DNA of 64,000 nt from Streptomyces sp. CG 926 (GCF_003148825.1 NZ_QGGZ01000008.1:186001-250000), one strand, 5' to 3'. Positions 1-8,923 are shown, counted from the stretch's first letter. Program-made: numbers and translations. The notes: a model not told the origin generated them from the letters alone.

Positions 1-32
1 AGGTCGTTGGCCCATGCACGCTTCCGGATTTC

Positions 33-851
33 TCAGCCCTTGAGAAGGTCGTTCAGTTCGCCGTAGGGCAGGGAGTGCGCGAGCGCCCCGTAGGTGCCCG
101 TCGACATCAGCTCCTCGGCGGCGCGGCGCACCACGGCGTACGCGGCTTCGGCGACCCAGGAGCCGAGGCTGACGCGGGAGACGCCGAGGGCGCCGAAGGC
201 GGCGACGGTCGGGGCGCCCGGGCCGAGCAGGATGTTCAGCGGGGCGTCGATGCCCTTGGCCAGCTCGGCGACGGTGGTCGGGTCGAGGACGCCGGGTACG
301 AAGACGCCGGTGGCTCCGGCCCGCAGGTACGCGGCGGCGCGGGCCAGGGTGTCGTCCAGGCGGGTGGCGTCCTCGCCGAAGCCCCGGAGGTAGGTGTCGA
401 CCCGGGCGTTGATGTAGAGCGGGACCCCGGCGGCGTCCGCCGCGGCGCGGGCCGCGGCCAGGCGCTCGATCTGCTCGGCGGGGTCGCGGTGGCCGTCCTC
501 GATGTTGATGCCGACCGCGCCGGCGGCGAGGACCCCGGTGACGGTCTCGCCCACGGCGGCCGGGTCGGCGCCGAAGCCGCCCTCGATGTCCGCGGTGACG
601 GGCACGGAGACGGCGTCGACCACGCGGGCGACGAGGTCGAGGGCCCGGTCCCGGGCGAGCGCGTCACCGTCGGGGGACCCGAGGGACCAGGCGACGCCGG
701 CGCTGGTGGTGGCGACGGCGGGAGCGCCGGAGGCCTCGACGATGCGGGCGCTTGCCACGTCCCAGGCGTTGGCGAGGGCGAGCGGGGCGGCGGGGGTGTG
801 CAGGGCGGCGAACGCCTCGGCCCGGGCGGCGAGATCAACATGGGTGGTCAT
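33..851 (-). CDS. Isocitrate lyase/PEP mutase superfamily protein
   Basis: This 272-residue protein belongs to the ICL/PEP mutase superfamily of Mg2+-dependent (beta/alpha)8 enzymes that make or break C-C or P-C bonds next to a carboxylate. The visible signatures are ADIEGGFG (about residues 87-94), which supplies Mg2+-binding acids, and GINIEDG (about 114-120), typical of the PEPM/carboxyphosphonoenolpyruvate branch. The KKCGH motif of true isocitrate lyases is absent, so glyoxylate-cycle activity is unlikely. The length fits the small phosphonomutase-like actinobacterial family. The ATG start at 851 has no clear Shine-Dalgarno sequence. The gene stands alone, downstream of a PLP-enzyme gene on the same strand. 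The exact substrate cannot be read from the sequence; oxaloacetate decarboxylase, phosphonopyruvate hydrolase or methylisocitrate lyase-like roles are all possible. Confidence 0.85.
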   Translation of the reverse strand: MTTHVDLAARAEAFAALHTPAAPLALANAWDVASARIVEASGAPAVATTSAGVAWSLGSPDGDALARDRALDLVARVVDAVSVPVTADIEGGFGADPAAVGETVTGVLAAGAVGINIEDGHRDPAEQIERLAAARAAADAAGVPLYINARVDTYLRGFGEDATRLDDTLARAAAYLRAGATGVFVPGVLDPTTVAELAKGIDAPLNILLGPGAPTVAAFGALGVSRVSLGSWVAEAAYAVVRRAAEELMSTGTYGALAHSLPYGELNDLLKG

Positions 852-970
852 GGGGCCAGTTCATCAGACCGGACGCGTCCGGGCTCGCGGAATTCCGACA
901 TGGACGTGGAAGGTCTAGCGCGGAGCGCGGAGCACGGAGGGCGTGGGGCGGGCCGAGGGCGCGGCGCCGG

Positions 971-2065
971 CTATCCGCCCGCGCCGCAGAGGGGGATCAC
1001 GGCGGTGCGGCCCTGGAGGGGATCCCCGGGGGCCGCCGGGCCCACCGCGGCCCAGCAGGCGGCGGCCGTCGGCTCCACGGACAGGCCGCGGCGGGCCAGG
1101 TCCCGCTGGGCCTCGCGCAGCCGGTCGTCCGGGACGGTCAGGACGGTGCCGCCGGACTTGCGGACCGCCGCCAGGACCTGACGGGCGCGCGGCGGCGCCG
1201 GGATCGCGATCCCCTCGGCCAGGGTCGGGCGCTGTTCCACCGGGGCGGCTTCCTCCGCGCCCGCCGCGAAGGCCTGCGCCAGCGGGGCCACCGCCTCCGC
1301 CTGGACCGCGATCAGGGCGGGCGGCCTGACCCCGCGCCGGGCCAGTTCCTCCACGGCCAGGGCGGCCCCGAGCAGCAGGGTGCCGTTGCCCACGGGGACC
1401 ACCAGGGCCTCCGGGAGCCGGCCCCCCAGCTCCTCCCACACCTCGTACACGTAGGTCTTGGTCCCGTGCAGGAAGTACGGGTTGAACACGTGGCTCGCGT
1501 AGAAGACGCCGGGCGCGTCCGCCGCCGTCCGGGCGGCCTGCGCGGCGGCCTCGCGACCGCCGGGGACCACCCGGACGTCGGCGCCGTGCGCCCGCATCCG
1601 GGCCGTCTTCTTCTCGGCCGTGCCCTCGGGCACGTAGACCTCGCAGGCCAGTCCGGCGCGCGCGCAGTACGCGGCCACCGCCGTACCGGCGTTGCCGCTG
1701 CTGTCCGCCACGACCCGCTGCGGCGCGAGCCGCCGGGCGAGCTCCACCAGCATCACCGCGCCCCGGTCCTTGAAGGACCGCGTGGGCATCAGGAAGTCGA
1801 GCTTGGCGTGGATCCGCTCCGCCAGCGGGATCAGCGGGGTGTGCCCCTCGGCCAGCGACACGGAGAACGCCCCGGGCAGCGGCAGCACGGACCCGTACCG
1901 CCACAGCGAGTTCGGTCCCGCGGCCGGTTCCAGGGCCGCGGTCGGGTCCGGCGTGAAATCGAGGTCCCAGGGTCCGCCACAGACCGGGCACGCCCACGGG
2001 GCGGTCCGGACGTCCGCGCGGGTGCCGTCCTCGGAGCAGATGTAGCCGGGGAGTGCGTGCGTCAT
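971..2065 (-). CDS. Threonine synthase-like PLP-dependent enzyme
   Basis: This is a fold-type II PLP enzyme of 364 residues. The N-terminus carries a small Cys cluster (C10, then CPVC at 26-29), as in archaeal/actinobacterial threonine synthase-like proteins. SFKDRGA places the Schiff-base lysine at K99, and SSGNAG (about 122-127) is the phosphate/asparagine loop. The C-terminal PLCGAGG is also typical. Threonine synthase converts O-phosphohomoserine to threonine, but this compact form also occurs as a paralogue of ThrC, so pathway membership is inferred. The ATG at 2065 is preceded by a good GGAGGGG ribosome site. The gene is transcribed toward the PEPM-family gene with a 119-bp gap; co-transcription is possible but not shown. 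Confidence 0.82.
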   Translation of the reverse strand: MTHALPGYICSEDGTRADVRTAPWACPVCGGPWDLDFTPDPTAALEPAAGPNSLWRYGSVLPLPGAFSVSLAEGHTPLIPLAERIHAKLDFLMPTRSFKDRGAVMLVELARRLAPQRVVADSSGNAGTAVAAYCARAGLACEVYVPEGTAEKKTARMRAHGADVRVVPGGREAAAQAARTAADAPGVFYASHVFNPYFLHGTKTYVYEVWEELGGRLPEALVVPVGNGTLLLGAALAVEELARRGVRPPALIAVQAEAVAPLAQAFAAGAEEAAPVEQRPTLAEGIAIPAPPRARQVLAAVRKSGGTVLTVPDDRLREAQRDLARRGLSVEPTAAACWAAVGPAAPGDPLQGRTAVIPLCGAGG

Positions 2066-2328
2066 GGGTGGAACCCCTCCGCTCGGTCATGGCCGTTGTC
2101 CTGCACGGATGTTACGCGTCGATGATCGTCGGAGGGGTCCGTGCAGCGCGCCGGGGCGCGGGAGCCGTGGGGCCGATCGGGCCGTGCGTGATGACGGGGC
2201 GACGGCGGGGGCGACGGCGGGGGCGACCGATCCGCCGGGCGCCCGCGCTGCGTACTATTTCGCGCATTCGTTCGCGCCCTCCGCGGCGCGGCGCCCCACG
2301 ATGCCGCCCTGCGATGGAGTCCGCCCCC

Positions 2329-3498
2329 GTGAGCAACCCGCCGAGTCCTCCTCCCGGACCGGGCCACTCCTGGCCCCCGCCGCCCCCGTACCAGGGCTGG
2401 CCTCCGCCGCCCGGTCACGGACAGCAGCCGCCGGCACTCAACGGATTCGCACTCGCCTCGCTGCTGTCCGGGCTGCTGTGCTTCCCGCCGCTCGGCATAG
2501 CCTTCGGCATCGCGGCCCTCGTACAGATCACGAAGCGGGGCGACCGGGGCAAGGTCCTGGCGATCGTGGGCCTGGTGGTGTCCGTGGTGATGACCGGCGC
2601 GCTGGTGTTCACCGCCGAGCGGCTCCTGAGCTCTGTCGACGACCGGTTCGACGCGCTGAGCCGGTACTCCGACGTCGAGGGCGAGCTCACGGACCTCGAC
2701 GACCTACGGGCGGGCGACTGCTTCAACGTTCCGGGCGGGGACCTGGTCGACGAGCGGCCCGTGACGTACCGGATCGACTGCGCGCGGGTGCACCACGGCG
2801 AGGTCACCGCCGCCGAGGCGCTCAAGGTGCCGGACGACCCGGAGTCCCGCGCGGCCGACCGCGCCGCCGAGGACACGTGCTGGAAGGCCCAGGACGAGTA
2901 CGCGATGGACACATGGGCGCTGCCCGAGTACGCGGAGATGTTCTACTACGCGCCCTCCCGCGAGTCCTGGCGCGAGGGGGACCGGGCGCTGGTCTGCGTC
3001 ATCGGTACGACCGAGGAGGAGTGGCGGGGCAGTCTGCGCAAGGACGCCGCGATGCTGAAGCCCGAACAGGCGGCCTTCCTGCGGGCCGTCAACTCCGTCG
3101 AGTTCGTCATGAGCCGGCCTCCCGACGGCGACGTGGAGGACGTGCTGCCCGAGTACCGGGCGTGGGCGCGCGCGATGGACGAGGCGCTGGGCGCCGAGGG
3201 GAAGCTCCTCCAGGGGGAAGCGGCCGGGCCGGCGACGGAGAAGGCCGCGGCGGCGCAGCTGAAGGAGATCGAGGCGGCGCGCACGCAGTGGCGGCACGCC
3301 GCGCAGGCCAGGACGCCGGAGGATTTCGACGAGGCGTGGAGCCGGGCGCTCGCCGCGATGTCCTTGGAGACGGAGAAGGCGCTGCGGGGTGCGTACGGGC
3401 TTTCGACGCAGATCCCGCAGTGGCTGCAGGACGGCGGGGGCGACCTGGAGGACGGTGACGGCGGCTCCGACGGGGGACCCTCGTCCGGGTCGGCGTGA
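2329..3498 (+). CDS. DUF4190/septum-formation domain membrane protein
   Basis: The protein (about 389 residues) begins with a proline-rich cytosolic segment, followed by two hydrophobic helices separated by a short KRGDRGK loop; this is the DUF4190 pattern of Streptomyces membrane proteins. The extracytoplasmic part has the motif LRAGDCFN, typical of the septum-formation (Septum_form) family, and four or more cysteines that could form disulfides. The last ~150 residues are helical and acidic and end in a Gly/Ser/Asp-rich tail. I place the start at GTG 2329 because GGAG at 2316-2319 lies 9 nt upstream; an ATG at 2314 is an in-frame alternative. Its role is unknown; a cell-envelope function is inferred only from the domain pair. 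Confidence 0.8.
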   Translation: MSNPPSPPPGPGHSWPPPPPYQGWPPPPGHGQQPPALNGFALASLLSGLLCFPPLGIAFGIAALVQITKRGDRGKVLAIVGLVVSVVMTGALVFTAERLLSSVDDRFDALSRYSDVEGELTDLDDLRAGDCFNVPGGDLVDERPVTYRIDCARVHHGEVTAAEALKVPDDPESRAADRAAEDTCWKAQDEYAMDTWALPEYAEMFYYAPSRESWREGDRALVCVIGTTEEEWRGSLRKDAAMLKPEQAAFLRAVNSVEFVMSRPPDGDVEDVLPEYRAWARAMDEALGAEGKLLQGEAAGPATEKAAAAQLKEIEAARTQWRHAAQARTPEDFDEAWSRALAAMSLETEKALRGAYGLSTQIPQWLQDGGGDLEDGDGGSDGGPSSGSA

Positions 3499-3635
3499 CA
3501 CCTGACGAGGTGACGCAGGGTAGTGGGTTTGGGGACCTGGCTTCATCACTTCGAGTGAAACTCTGGCCCTTGCTTGCGGTCTTCAACCGTCGGTTGCCAG
3601 GGTGTAGCTGTCTGTCAACCTGATGGGAGTGGCCA

Positions 3636-4388
3636 GTGACTTTCGGTGAGCAGCCGGCCTATCTGCGCGTGGCCGGGGATCTGCGACGCAAGATCGTCGA
3701 CGGTTCTCTGCCCCCGCACGCCCGGCTTCCCTCTCAGGCACGCATCCGCGAGGAGTACGGGGTCTCCGACACCGTGGCCCTTGAGGCGCGCAAGGTCCTC
3801 ATGGCGGAGGGACTGGTCGAGGGCCGGTCCGGCTCCGGCACGTACGTACGGGAGCAGCCGGTCCCGCGGCGGGTCGCCCGCGCCGGCTACCGCACGGGCG
3901 GCGCCTCGACGCCGTTCCGGCAGGAACAGGCCGACGCCGGCGCGCGCGGCACCTGGGAGTCGAGCAGCGAGCAGGCGGCCGCGCCCGCCGAGGTCGCGAA
4001 GCGGCTCGGCATCGAAGCGGGCGAGCGCGTGATGCGGACGCGGTACGTCTTCCGCGACGCGGGGGAGGCGATGATGCTGTCGACCTCCTGGGAGCCGTTG
4101 GCCGTGACCGGCCGGACCCCCGTGATGCTGCCCGAGGAAGGGCCGCTGGGGGGCTCCGGGGTGGTCGACCGGATGGCCGCGATCGACGTCGTCGTGGACA
4201 ACGTGGTCGAGGAGGTCGGCGCGCGGCCCGGTCTGGCGGAGGAGATCCTGCTCCTGGGTGGGGTGCCGGGGCATGTGGTGCTGGTGATCGGCCGCACCTA
4301 CTACGCCTCCGGCCGGGCGGTGGAGACCGCCGATGTGGTGGTCCCGGCGGACCGCTACCGCCTGGCGTACCACCTCCCGGTGAGGTAG
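3636..4388 (+). CDS. GntR-family transcriptional regulator (HutC/UTRA type)
   Basis: The N-terminal ~70 residues are a GntR winged helix-turn-helix (LRRKIVDGSLPPHARLPSQA then REEYGVSD and a GSGTYV wing). Residues from about 90 to 245 match the UTRA ligand-binding domain of the HutC subfamily, with the characteristic GERVMRTRYVF strand. Such proteins repress nearby or distant operons until a small effector binds; the effector cannot be read here. The GTG start at 3636 is supported by GGGAG at 3625-3629. The gene is monocistronic and followed by a strong hairpin. No obvious target operon adjoins it, unlike many HutC regulators that sit beside their target genes. Confidence 0.9.
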   Translation: MTFGEQPAYLRVAGDLRRKIVDGSLPPHARLPSQARIREEYGVSDTVALEARKVLMAEGLVEGRSGSGTYVREQPVPRRVARAGYRTGGASTPFRQEQADAGARGTWESSSEQAAAPAEVAKRLGIEAGERVMRTRYVFRDAGEAMMLSTSWEPLAVTGRTPVMLPEEGPLGGSGVVDRMAAIDVVVDNVVEEVGARPGLAEEILLLGGVPGHVVLVIGRTYYASGRAVETADVVVPADRYRLAYHLPVR

Positions 4389-4839
4389 CCCGGGCAGCCG
4401 CCCCCTACCCGCGATACCAACCCCCGGGCGGCGCCCGGGGGTTCACGCGCGCCCACCGGACGTCGGCGACCCGGCGGGTTTCGGCGCGATGGTGGGCGCC
4501 CGCGCCCCCCCGACCCGGGCGTTCCCGGACCGTTCGGTCCGCATGCCGGGACCCTCTCCCTCCGCGCCCCGGCCGGGACCGCTCCCAAGGCCCCGCCGCT
4601 TCCTCGGCGTCACCTGCGCGGATGCCCGCCGCCCCGCGGCGCGGCGGGCCCGTCCCGGCCACCGGTGTGCCCCGTTCGAACCGGCGCGCACGGCCCACTC
4701 GTACGCATGGCCGGATGCGTACGCCTGTGAGGTACCTCTTCGTGAAAAACCGTATCCGCTCCGTAAAGGTCGGGCGTAAGCTCGGGCATATGCGCAATGC
4801 GGTTTCCCGGACAAGTACGTCGGCGGAGGGTGTAACGCG
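4389..4839. other. 451-bp intergenic region with inverted repeat at 4700-4723
   Basis: Apart from the hairpin at 4421-4441, this spacer holds no convincing gene; the open frame at 4489-4779 is Arg/Pro-rich and lacks a ribosome site. A 9-bp inverted repeat (CGTACGCAT, 6-nt spacer, ATGCGTACG) lies at 4700-4723 and could be an operator. The last ~100 bp are relatively A/T-rich (runs such as GTGAAAAACC) and probably contain the promoter of the small gene at 4840. Confidence 0.5.
4421..4441 (+). terminator. Hairpin terminator after the GntR gene
   Basis: A perfect 9-bp stem (CCCCCGGGC / GCCCGGGGG) with a 3-nt loop begins 33 nt after the GntR stop codon. There is no T-tract, as is common for Streptomyces hairpin terminators. 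Confidence 0.7.
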
Positions 4840-5025
4840 ATGAACGACAGCGGTGCCCTGCTTCCGTGGCTGGTCATACGCGAGGACGACAACGGCAACC
4901 GCTACCGGGTGGGCCGGTACGCCACCCGGGCCGAGGCCCAGAAGGTCGCCGACAGCCTCGAGGACCGAGGACACAAGCAGCTCTACTGGGTCGAGCGGAT
5001 CGGTCGGACCGCCACGATGAACTGA
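4840..5025 (+). CDS. SPOR-like small conserved protein
   Basis: This 61-residue protein has the pattern WLVIREDDNGNRYRVGRYAT followed by RAEAQKVADSLEDRG, resembling a single SPOR-type alpha/beta repeat. Small cytosolic proteins of this kind are widespread in Streptomyces and are often annotated as SPOR domain-containing. True SPOR domains bind denuded glycan strands at the septum, but this protein has no signal peptide or membrane anchor, so glycan binding is doubtful. The ATG is preceded by a strong GGAGGGTG site. It is upstream of, and probably transcribed separately from, the NUDIX gene, which has its own promoter-like box. Confidence 0.75.
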   Translation: MNDSGALLPWLVIREDDNGNRYRVGRYATRAEAQKVADSLEDRGHKQLYWVERIGRTATMN

Positions 5026-5052
5026 GCGGCGCGGCGCTCCGCGACGCTGACA

Positions 5053-5058
5053 TAGGCT
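5053..5058 (+). promoter_or_regulatory. Putative -10 box (TAGGCT) of a leaderless NUDIX transcript
   Basis: TAGGCT ends 6 nt before the ATG at 5065 and no Shine-Dalgarno sequence is present. This geometry is that of Streptomyces leaderless mRNAs, where transcription starts at or next to the initiation codon. No clear -35 element is seen. Confidence 0.5.
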
Positions 5059-5064
5059 CCGCCC

Positions 5065-5517
5065 ATGACGGTACGAGTGGTCGTGGGCGGAGCCCTTTGT
5101 CATGAGGGGCGCCTGCTGGCCGCCCGCCGCAGCGCACCGCCCGAACTCGCCGGACGCTGGGAGCTGCCGGGCGGGAAGGCCGAACCGGGCGAGTCCGTCC
5201 CCGACGCGCTGGTGCGCGAACTGCGCGAGGAGCTGGGCGTGGAGGCGGAGCCGCTGGAGCGGATCCCGGGGGAGTGGCCGCTGCGGCCGGGGCTCGTCCT
5301 GCACGTGTGGACCGCCCGACTGCTCTCCGGTGTGCCCGCTCCGCTGGAGGACCACGACGAGCTGCGCTGGCTCGGGCCCGAGGAGCTGGAGTCGGTGGAC
5401 TGGCTGGACCAGGACCGGCCCGCGGTCGCCGAGGCCGGACGTCGGCTGCGCCAGGCCGGGCGGCGGCCGCGCCGGGACGGTGGCGAGCCGCGCCAGGACG
5501 GTGGCGGGGGCGCGTGA
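5065..5517 (+). CDS. NUDIX hydrolase, MutT/8-oxo-dGTP diphosphatase-like
   Basis: A complete Nudix box is present: a GGK start (GKAEPGE) followed seven residues later by RELREELGV, matching GX5EX7REUXEEXGU. The protein is short (150 residues) and begins directly with the MutT-like strand VRVVVGGALC, consistent with hydrolysis of oxidised nucleotides such as 8-oxo-dGTP; other NUDIX substrates cannot be excluded. The C-terminal ~20 residues are an Arg/Gly/Asp-rich repetitive tail. The ATG at 5065 has no ribosome site but a TAGGCT box close upstream. Confidence 0.88.
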   Translation: MTVRVVVGGALCHEGRLLAARRSAPPELAGRWELPGGKAEPGESVPDALVRELREELGVEAEPLERIPGEWPLRPGLVLHVWTARLLSGVPAPLEDHDELRWLGPEELESVDWLDQDRPAVAEAGRRLRQAGRRPRRDGGEPRQDGGGGA

Positions 5518-5680
5518 CGCTCGCGGCCTAGGCCGTCTGCGCCACAGTGCGCCGGTGGGCGAGGGATCGAGTGGTACGACGCCCCGAATATCGGGTATGT
5601 CGCTATTAATCCCTATCTCGTCCCCCTTTCGTCCCCGACGAACCGGACTGGGGTCGCTGCTGGCCCGGGAAGTGATCGGC

Positions 5681-6100
5681 GTGATCGACACAGACGGTGA
5701 GTGCGCCGAGTGGGCTTTCCCCGCAGAGCCCGGTGCCGTCCGCACCGCCCGCCACGCCGTCCGCGGAACCTTGCACGACTGGGGCCTGGAGGCCGTCGGC
5801 GATGTGACCGTCCTGCTGGTCAGCGAGCTCGTCACCAATTCCCTGCGGTACGCCTCCGGTCCCATCGGAGTCCGCCTGGAACGGCGCAATCCAGCCGCCG
5901 ACGGCCCCGCGGCCGGCCCGGCGCTGCTCGTGGAGGTTTCCGATCCGCTTCCGGATCCGCCCCGCGAACGGGCCGCGAACCATGACGACGAGGGGGGTCG
6001 TGGCCTGCACCTGGTGGCCGCCTCCTCGCAACGCTGGGGAACCCGGCACGGGAAATCGGGCAAGACTGTGTGGTTCGAGTTGGCTCTTCCTGGTGAGTAA
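5681..6100 (+). CDS. Stand-alone HATPase (anti-sigma-factor-type serine kinase)
   Basis: This is a single HATPase_c_2 domain of the RsbW/SpoIIAB family. The N-box is LLVSELVTNSLRYA and the G1/G2 region is DDEGGRGLHLVAAS, followed by KTVWFELALP. Proteins of this size (about 140 residues) in Streptomyces are putative anti-sigma kinases acting in partner-switching networks. I chose GTG 5681 because GGGAAG lies 8 nt upstream. An in-frame ATG at 5597 would add 28 residues, but that segment has atypical codons including a TTA and looks non-coding; GTG 5672 is another option. The C-terminal domain of the next gene (6300) is a close paralogue of this protein, suggesting a functional link. Confidence 0.8.
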   Translation: MIDTDGECAEWAFPAEPGAVRTARHAVRGTLHDWGLEAVGDVTVLLVSELVTNSLRYASGPIGVRLERRNPAADGPAAGPALLVEVSDPLPDPPRERAANHDDEGGRGLHLVAASSQRWGTRHGKSGKTVWFELALPGE

Positions 6101-6299
6101 CAAGGTGAACGGTGGCGTGTGACCTCTGGGGAACGCCTCCCGGCGACAGTCGGGGGAGGGATGCGGGGGAGAGCGCGTGACATGGCTCGAAATCATCGAG
6201 ACCGTGCTGTGATCGTGAACGCCGTGCCGTCCGGGGCCGTGGTGCTGAATACTTCGGTCATGGCCGGTCCGGTTGCGGTGAGCTGGAGGGGACGGTCGC

Positions 6300-8918
6300 G
6301 TGAGCGAGATACCTGCGCAGGCACATCAGACCGACGTGCCGCGAGAGACATGGCACGACGCCCTGTGGCACAGCAGTCCGCCTGGCTCGATATATGACTA
6401 CATAAAGGTCGCCTCCTTCTCGATCGGGCCCGACGGGTTCATCGATCAGTGGAGCCTGCGCGCCGAGGAACTGTTCGGGCTGAGCGCCTCCCAGGCCGTG
6501 GGCCGCGACCCGGTCGACGCCTTCATGCCGCCCGAGCTGCGTCCCGACGCGCACCGCAAGGTCGCCGAGATCCTCGACGGCAAGGAGTGGACCGGCCTGA
6601 TCCCCTTCCGGATCCCGGGCGGGAACGGCGCGCACGGAGTGGCCGAGATCTATGTGATGCCCACCCAGACCGAGACCGCCGAACGGGCCGCGCTGTGTGT
6701 CGTCGTCGACGTACGCGCGCTGCGCCGGATCGAATCCGACCTGGCGGCTTCACAGGCGATATTCGGCCAATCTCCTTTCGGCTTCCTGCTCTTCGGCACG
6801 GACCTCACCGTGCAGCGGGCCAACCGACGGTTCGCCACCGTCTTCGGGGGCGCGGCCGAGGAGCACCGCGGCCGGACCGTGCACGACTACCTGCCCGCGC
6901 ACGAGGCCGACCGGATGGCCGCCGCCCTGCGCCGGGTGCTGGACACCGGGGACTCGGTCACCGACCTACGGATCACCGGTGCCGCGCCCGGCAGCCGGGA
7001 GAACCGGCACTGGTCCATCAACCTCTACCGCGTCCACGGCGGCAGCGGCCGACCCATCGGCGTCGCCGGGATCGGCACGGACGTCACCCGCCGTCACCTC
7101 GCCGCCCGCGAGGCCGCCGGGGTCCGGCGCAACCTCGCCCTCCTCAACGAGGCCGGGCACCGCATCGGGAACTCCCTCGACCTGGAGACCACCGCCCGCG
7201 AGCTCCTCGACGTCACCGTCCCCGGCTTCTGCGACCTGGCCGCCGTCGACCTCTACCAGGGCCTGCTGCTCGGCGACGACGACCGGCCCGCCCGGCCGCA
7301 GGGCCCGGGCGTGCCCAGCCTGCCCGGCCAGGGCCCGGCCCGGACGCCCTCGGCCGCCCTGCGCCGGGTGGCCTTCGCCTCCGCCGTCTCGGACGCCCCG
7401 CTGTCGGGTCCCGGCGCGCCGGTCTCCGTGGGCGACATCCACCGCTACCCGGCCGCCTCGCCGGGCGCGCTGGCGCTGCGTACGGCGCGGACGCGGCTGA
7501 TCGAGGGCGGCGGACCGGAGGACCTCGTCCAGTCCACGCTGGTCGTGCCGATGGTCGCCCACGACACGGTCGTCGGGCTCGCGCAGTTCTCCCGCACCAA
7601 GGGCAGCGAGCCCTTCGGCGAACGGGACCGGGCGGTGGCGGTGGAACTGGCCGCACGGGCCGCCGTATGCATCGACAACGCGAGGCTCTACCGGCGCGAG
7701 CACGAACGGGCGCTGATCCTGCAGCGCAGTCTGCTGCCCCCCGGCGACCCGGAGGCGGCCGGCCTGGACATCGCCTGCCGCTACCTGCCCGGTAACGCGG
7801 CCACCGAGGTCGGCGGAGACTGGTTCGACGTCATCGAGCTGCCCGGGCACCGCACCGCGCTGGTCGTCGGCGACGTCATGGGCCGCGGCCTGCGGGCCGC
7901 CGTCGCCATGGGCGAACTGCGCACCGCGGTACGGACCCTTGCGCTGCTGGACCTCGAACCGGCGGAGGTACTGACCGCGCTCGACGAGATCGCCCGTGGC
8001 CTCGGCGCCCCCGGCGGCTCCCAGCAGGCCTCCCGGGCGGCCCTGCACTCACGGGACGCGGACCGCTCCGAGGTGTACCTCGCCACCTGCGTCTACGCGG
8101 TCTACGACCCGGTGACGCGACGCTGCACCATCGCCAACGCGGGCCACATGCCGCCCGTGCTGGTCGAGCCCCCGGACGAGGCCGGCGTCTCGCGGCCCGC
8201 GCTGCTCCTGGAGGTACCGCCCGGGATGCCGCTGGGCGTGGGCGGCGAACCCTTCGAGGAGGTCGAGGTCGACCTGCCGGAGGGCGCCTTGCTGGCCCTC
8301 TACACGGACGGGCTCGTGGAATCCCGTGACCATCCCCTGGAGGAGGGGCTCCGCGGACTGCGCGCGGCCCTCGCGGACCCGGTCCGGCCGTTGGAGGACG
8401 TCTGTGACCACGTGCTGAACACCCTCGACACCCGGCACGGCGAGGACGACATCGCCCTGCTCATGGCGCGGGTGCAGGGCCTGCCGGTGGACGCGGTCGG
8501 CGACTGGCAACTGCCGCGCGAGGCCCGCTCGGTGGGCCGGGCCCGCGAACTGGCCCGGGCCAAGCTCCCCGCCTGGGGCCTGGAAGGGCTGCTGGACACG
8601 ACCGAACTGCTGGTCAGCGAACTGGTCACCAACGCCCTGCGGTACGGGGAGGGCGAGATCCGGCTGCGGCTGCTGCTGGACCGCACGCTGGTCTGCGAGG
8701 TCTGGGACGCGAACCTGGTCCAGCCCCGCCGCCGGCGCGCCCGCGACACCGACGAGGGCGGCCGCGGTCTCCAGCTGGTCGGCCTGCTGTCGGCGGGCTG
8801 GGGCACGCGCCGCACCCACCGCGGCAAGACGGTCTGGTTCGAACTCCCGCTGCCCGGCGCGGCGGCGGAGGCCGTCGCCGAACTGTCGGCGGAGCAGCTG
8901 CTGAGCATGTACGGATAA
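6300..8918 (+). CDS. PAS-PAS-GAF-SpoIIE phosphatase-HATPase fusion protein
   Basis: This 872-residue cytosolic protein joins, in order, two PAS domains (about residues 30-140 and 150-265), a GAF domain (about 280-465), a SpoIIE/PP2C serine phosphatase (about 480-715) and a C-terminal HATPase_c_2 kinase-like domain (about 735-865). The phosphatase keeps the metal-binding acids in EVGGDWFDV, VVGDVMGRG, LYTDGLVE and DDIALL. The HATPase keeps ELLVSELVTNALRYG and EGGRGLQLVG. It therefore carries both opposing activities of a partner-switching module, an anti-anti-sigma phosphatase and an anti-sigma kinase, under sensory control. The ligands of PAS and GAF are unknown. The GTG start is preceded by GGAGGGG. 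It follows the stand-alone HATPase gene by 199 bp on the same strand. Confidence 0.9.
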   Translation: MSEIPAQAHQTDVPRETWHDALWHSSPPGSIYDYIKVASFSIGPDGFIDQWSLRAEELFGLSASQAVGRDPVDAFMPPELRPDAHRKVAEILDGKEWTGLIPFRIPGGNGAHGVAEIYVMPTQTETAERAALCVVVDVRALRRIESDLAASQAIFGQSPFGFLLFGTDLTVQRANRRFATVFGGAAEEHRGRTVHDYLPAHEADRMAAALRRVLDTGDSVTDLRITGAAPGSRENRHWSINLYRVHGGSGRPIGVAGIGTDVTRRHLAAREAAGVRRNLALLNEAGHRIGNSLDLETTARELLDVTVPGFCDLAAVDLYQGLLLGDDDRPARPQGPGVPSLPGQGPARTPSAALRRVAFASAVSDAPLSGPGAPVSVGDIHRYPAASPGALALRTARTRLIEGGGPEDLVQSTLVVPMVAHDTVVGLAQFSRTKGSEPFGERDRAVAVELAARAAVCIDNARLYRREHERALILQRSLLPPGDPEAAGLDIACRYLPGNAATEVGGDWFDVIELPGHRTALVVGDVMGRGLRAAVAMGELRTAVRTLALLDLEPAEVLTALDEIARGLGAPGGSQQASRAALHSRDADRSEVYLATCVYAVYDPVTRRCTIANAGHMPPVLVEPPDEAGVSRPALLLEVPPGMPLGVGGEPFEEVEVDLPEGALLALYTDGLVESRDHPLEEGLRGLRAALADPVRPLEDVCDHVLNTLDTRHGEDDIALLMARVQGLPVDAVGDWQLPREARSVGRARELARAKLPAWGLEGLLDTTELLVSELVTNALRYGEGEIRLRLLLDRTLVCEVWDANLVQPRRRRARDTDEGGRGLQLVGLLSAGWGTRRTHRGKTVWFELPLPGAAAEAVAELSAEQLLSMYG

Positions 8919-8923
8919 CGGGT

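Noticed and set aside
2199..2230. Short tandem GGCGGGGGCGAC repeat upstream of the DUF4190-type gene
   Set aside because: Only about two and a half 12-nt units; likely simple-sequence slippage with no evident role.
4489..4779. Possible 96-residue gene in the 4389-4839 spacer
   Set aside because: It is Arg/Pro/Ala-rich, has no ribosome site and no normal third-position bias relative to adjacent genes.
6119..6397. Possible 92-residue gene between the HATPase and the SpoIIE-type gene
   Set aside because: It overlaps the well-supported start of the 6300 gene and has no recognisable features.
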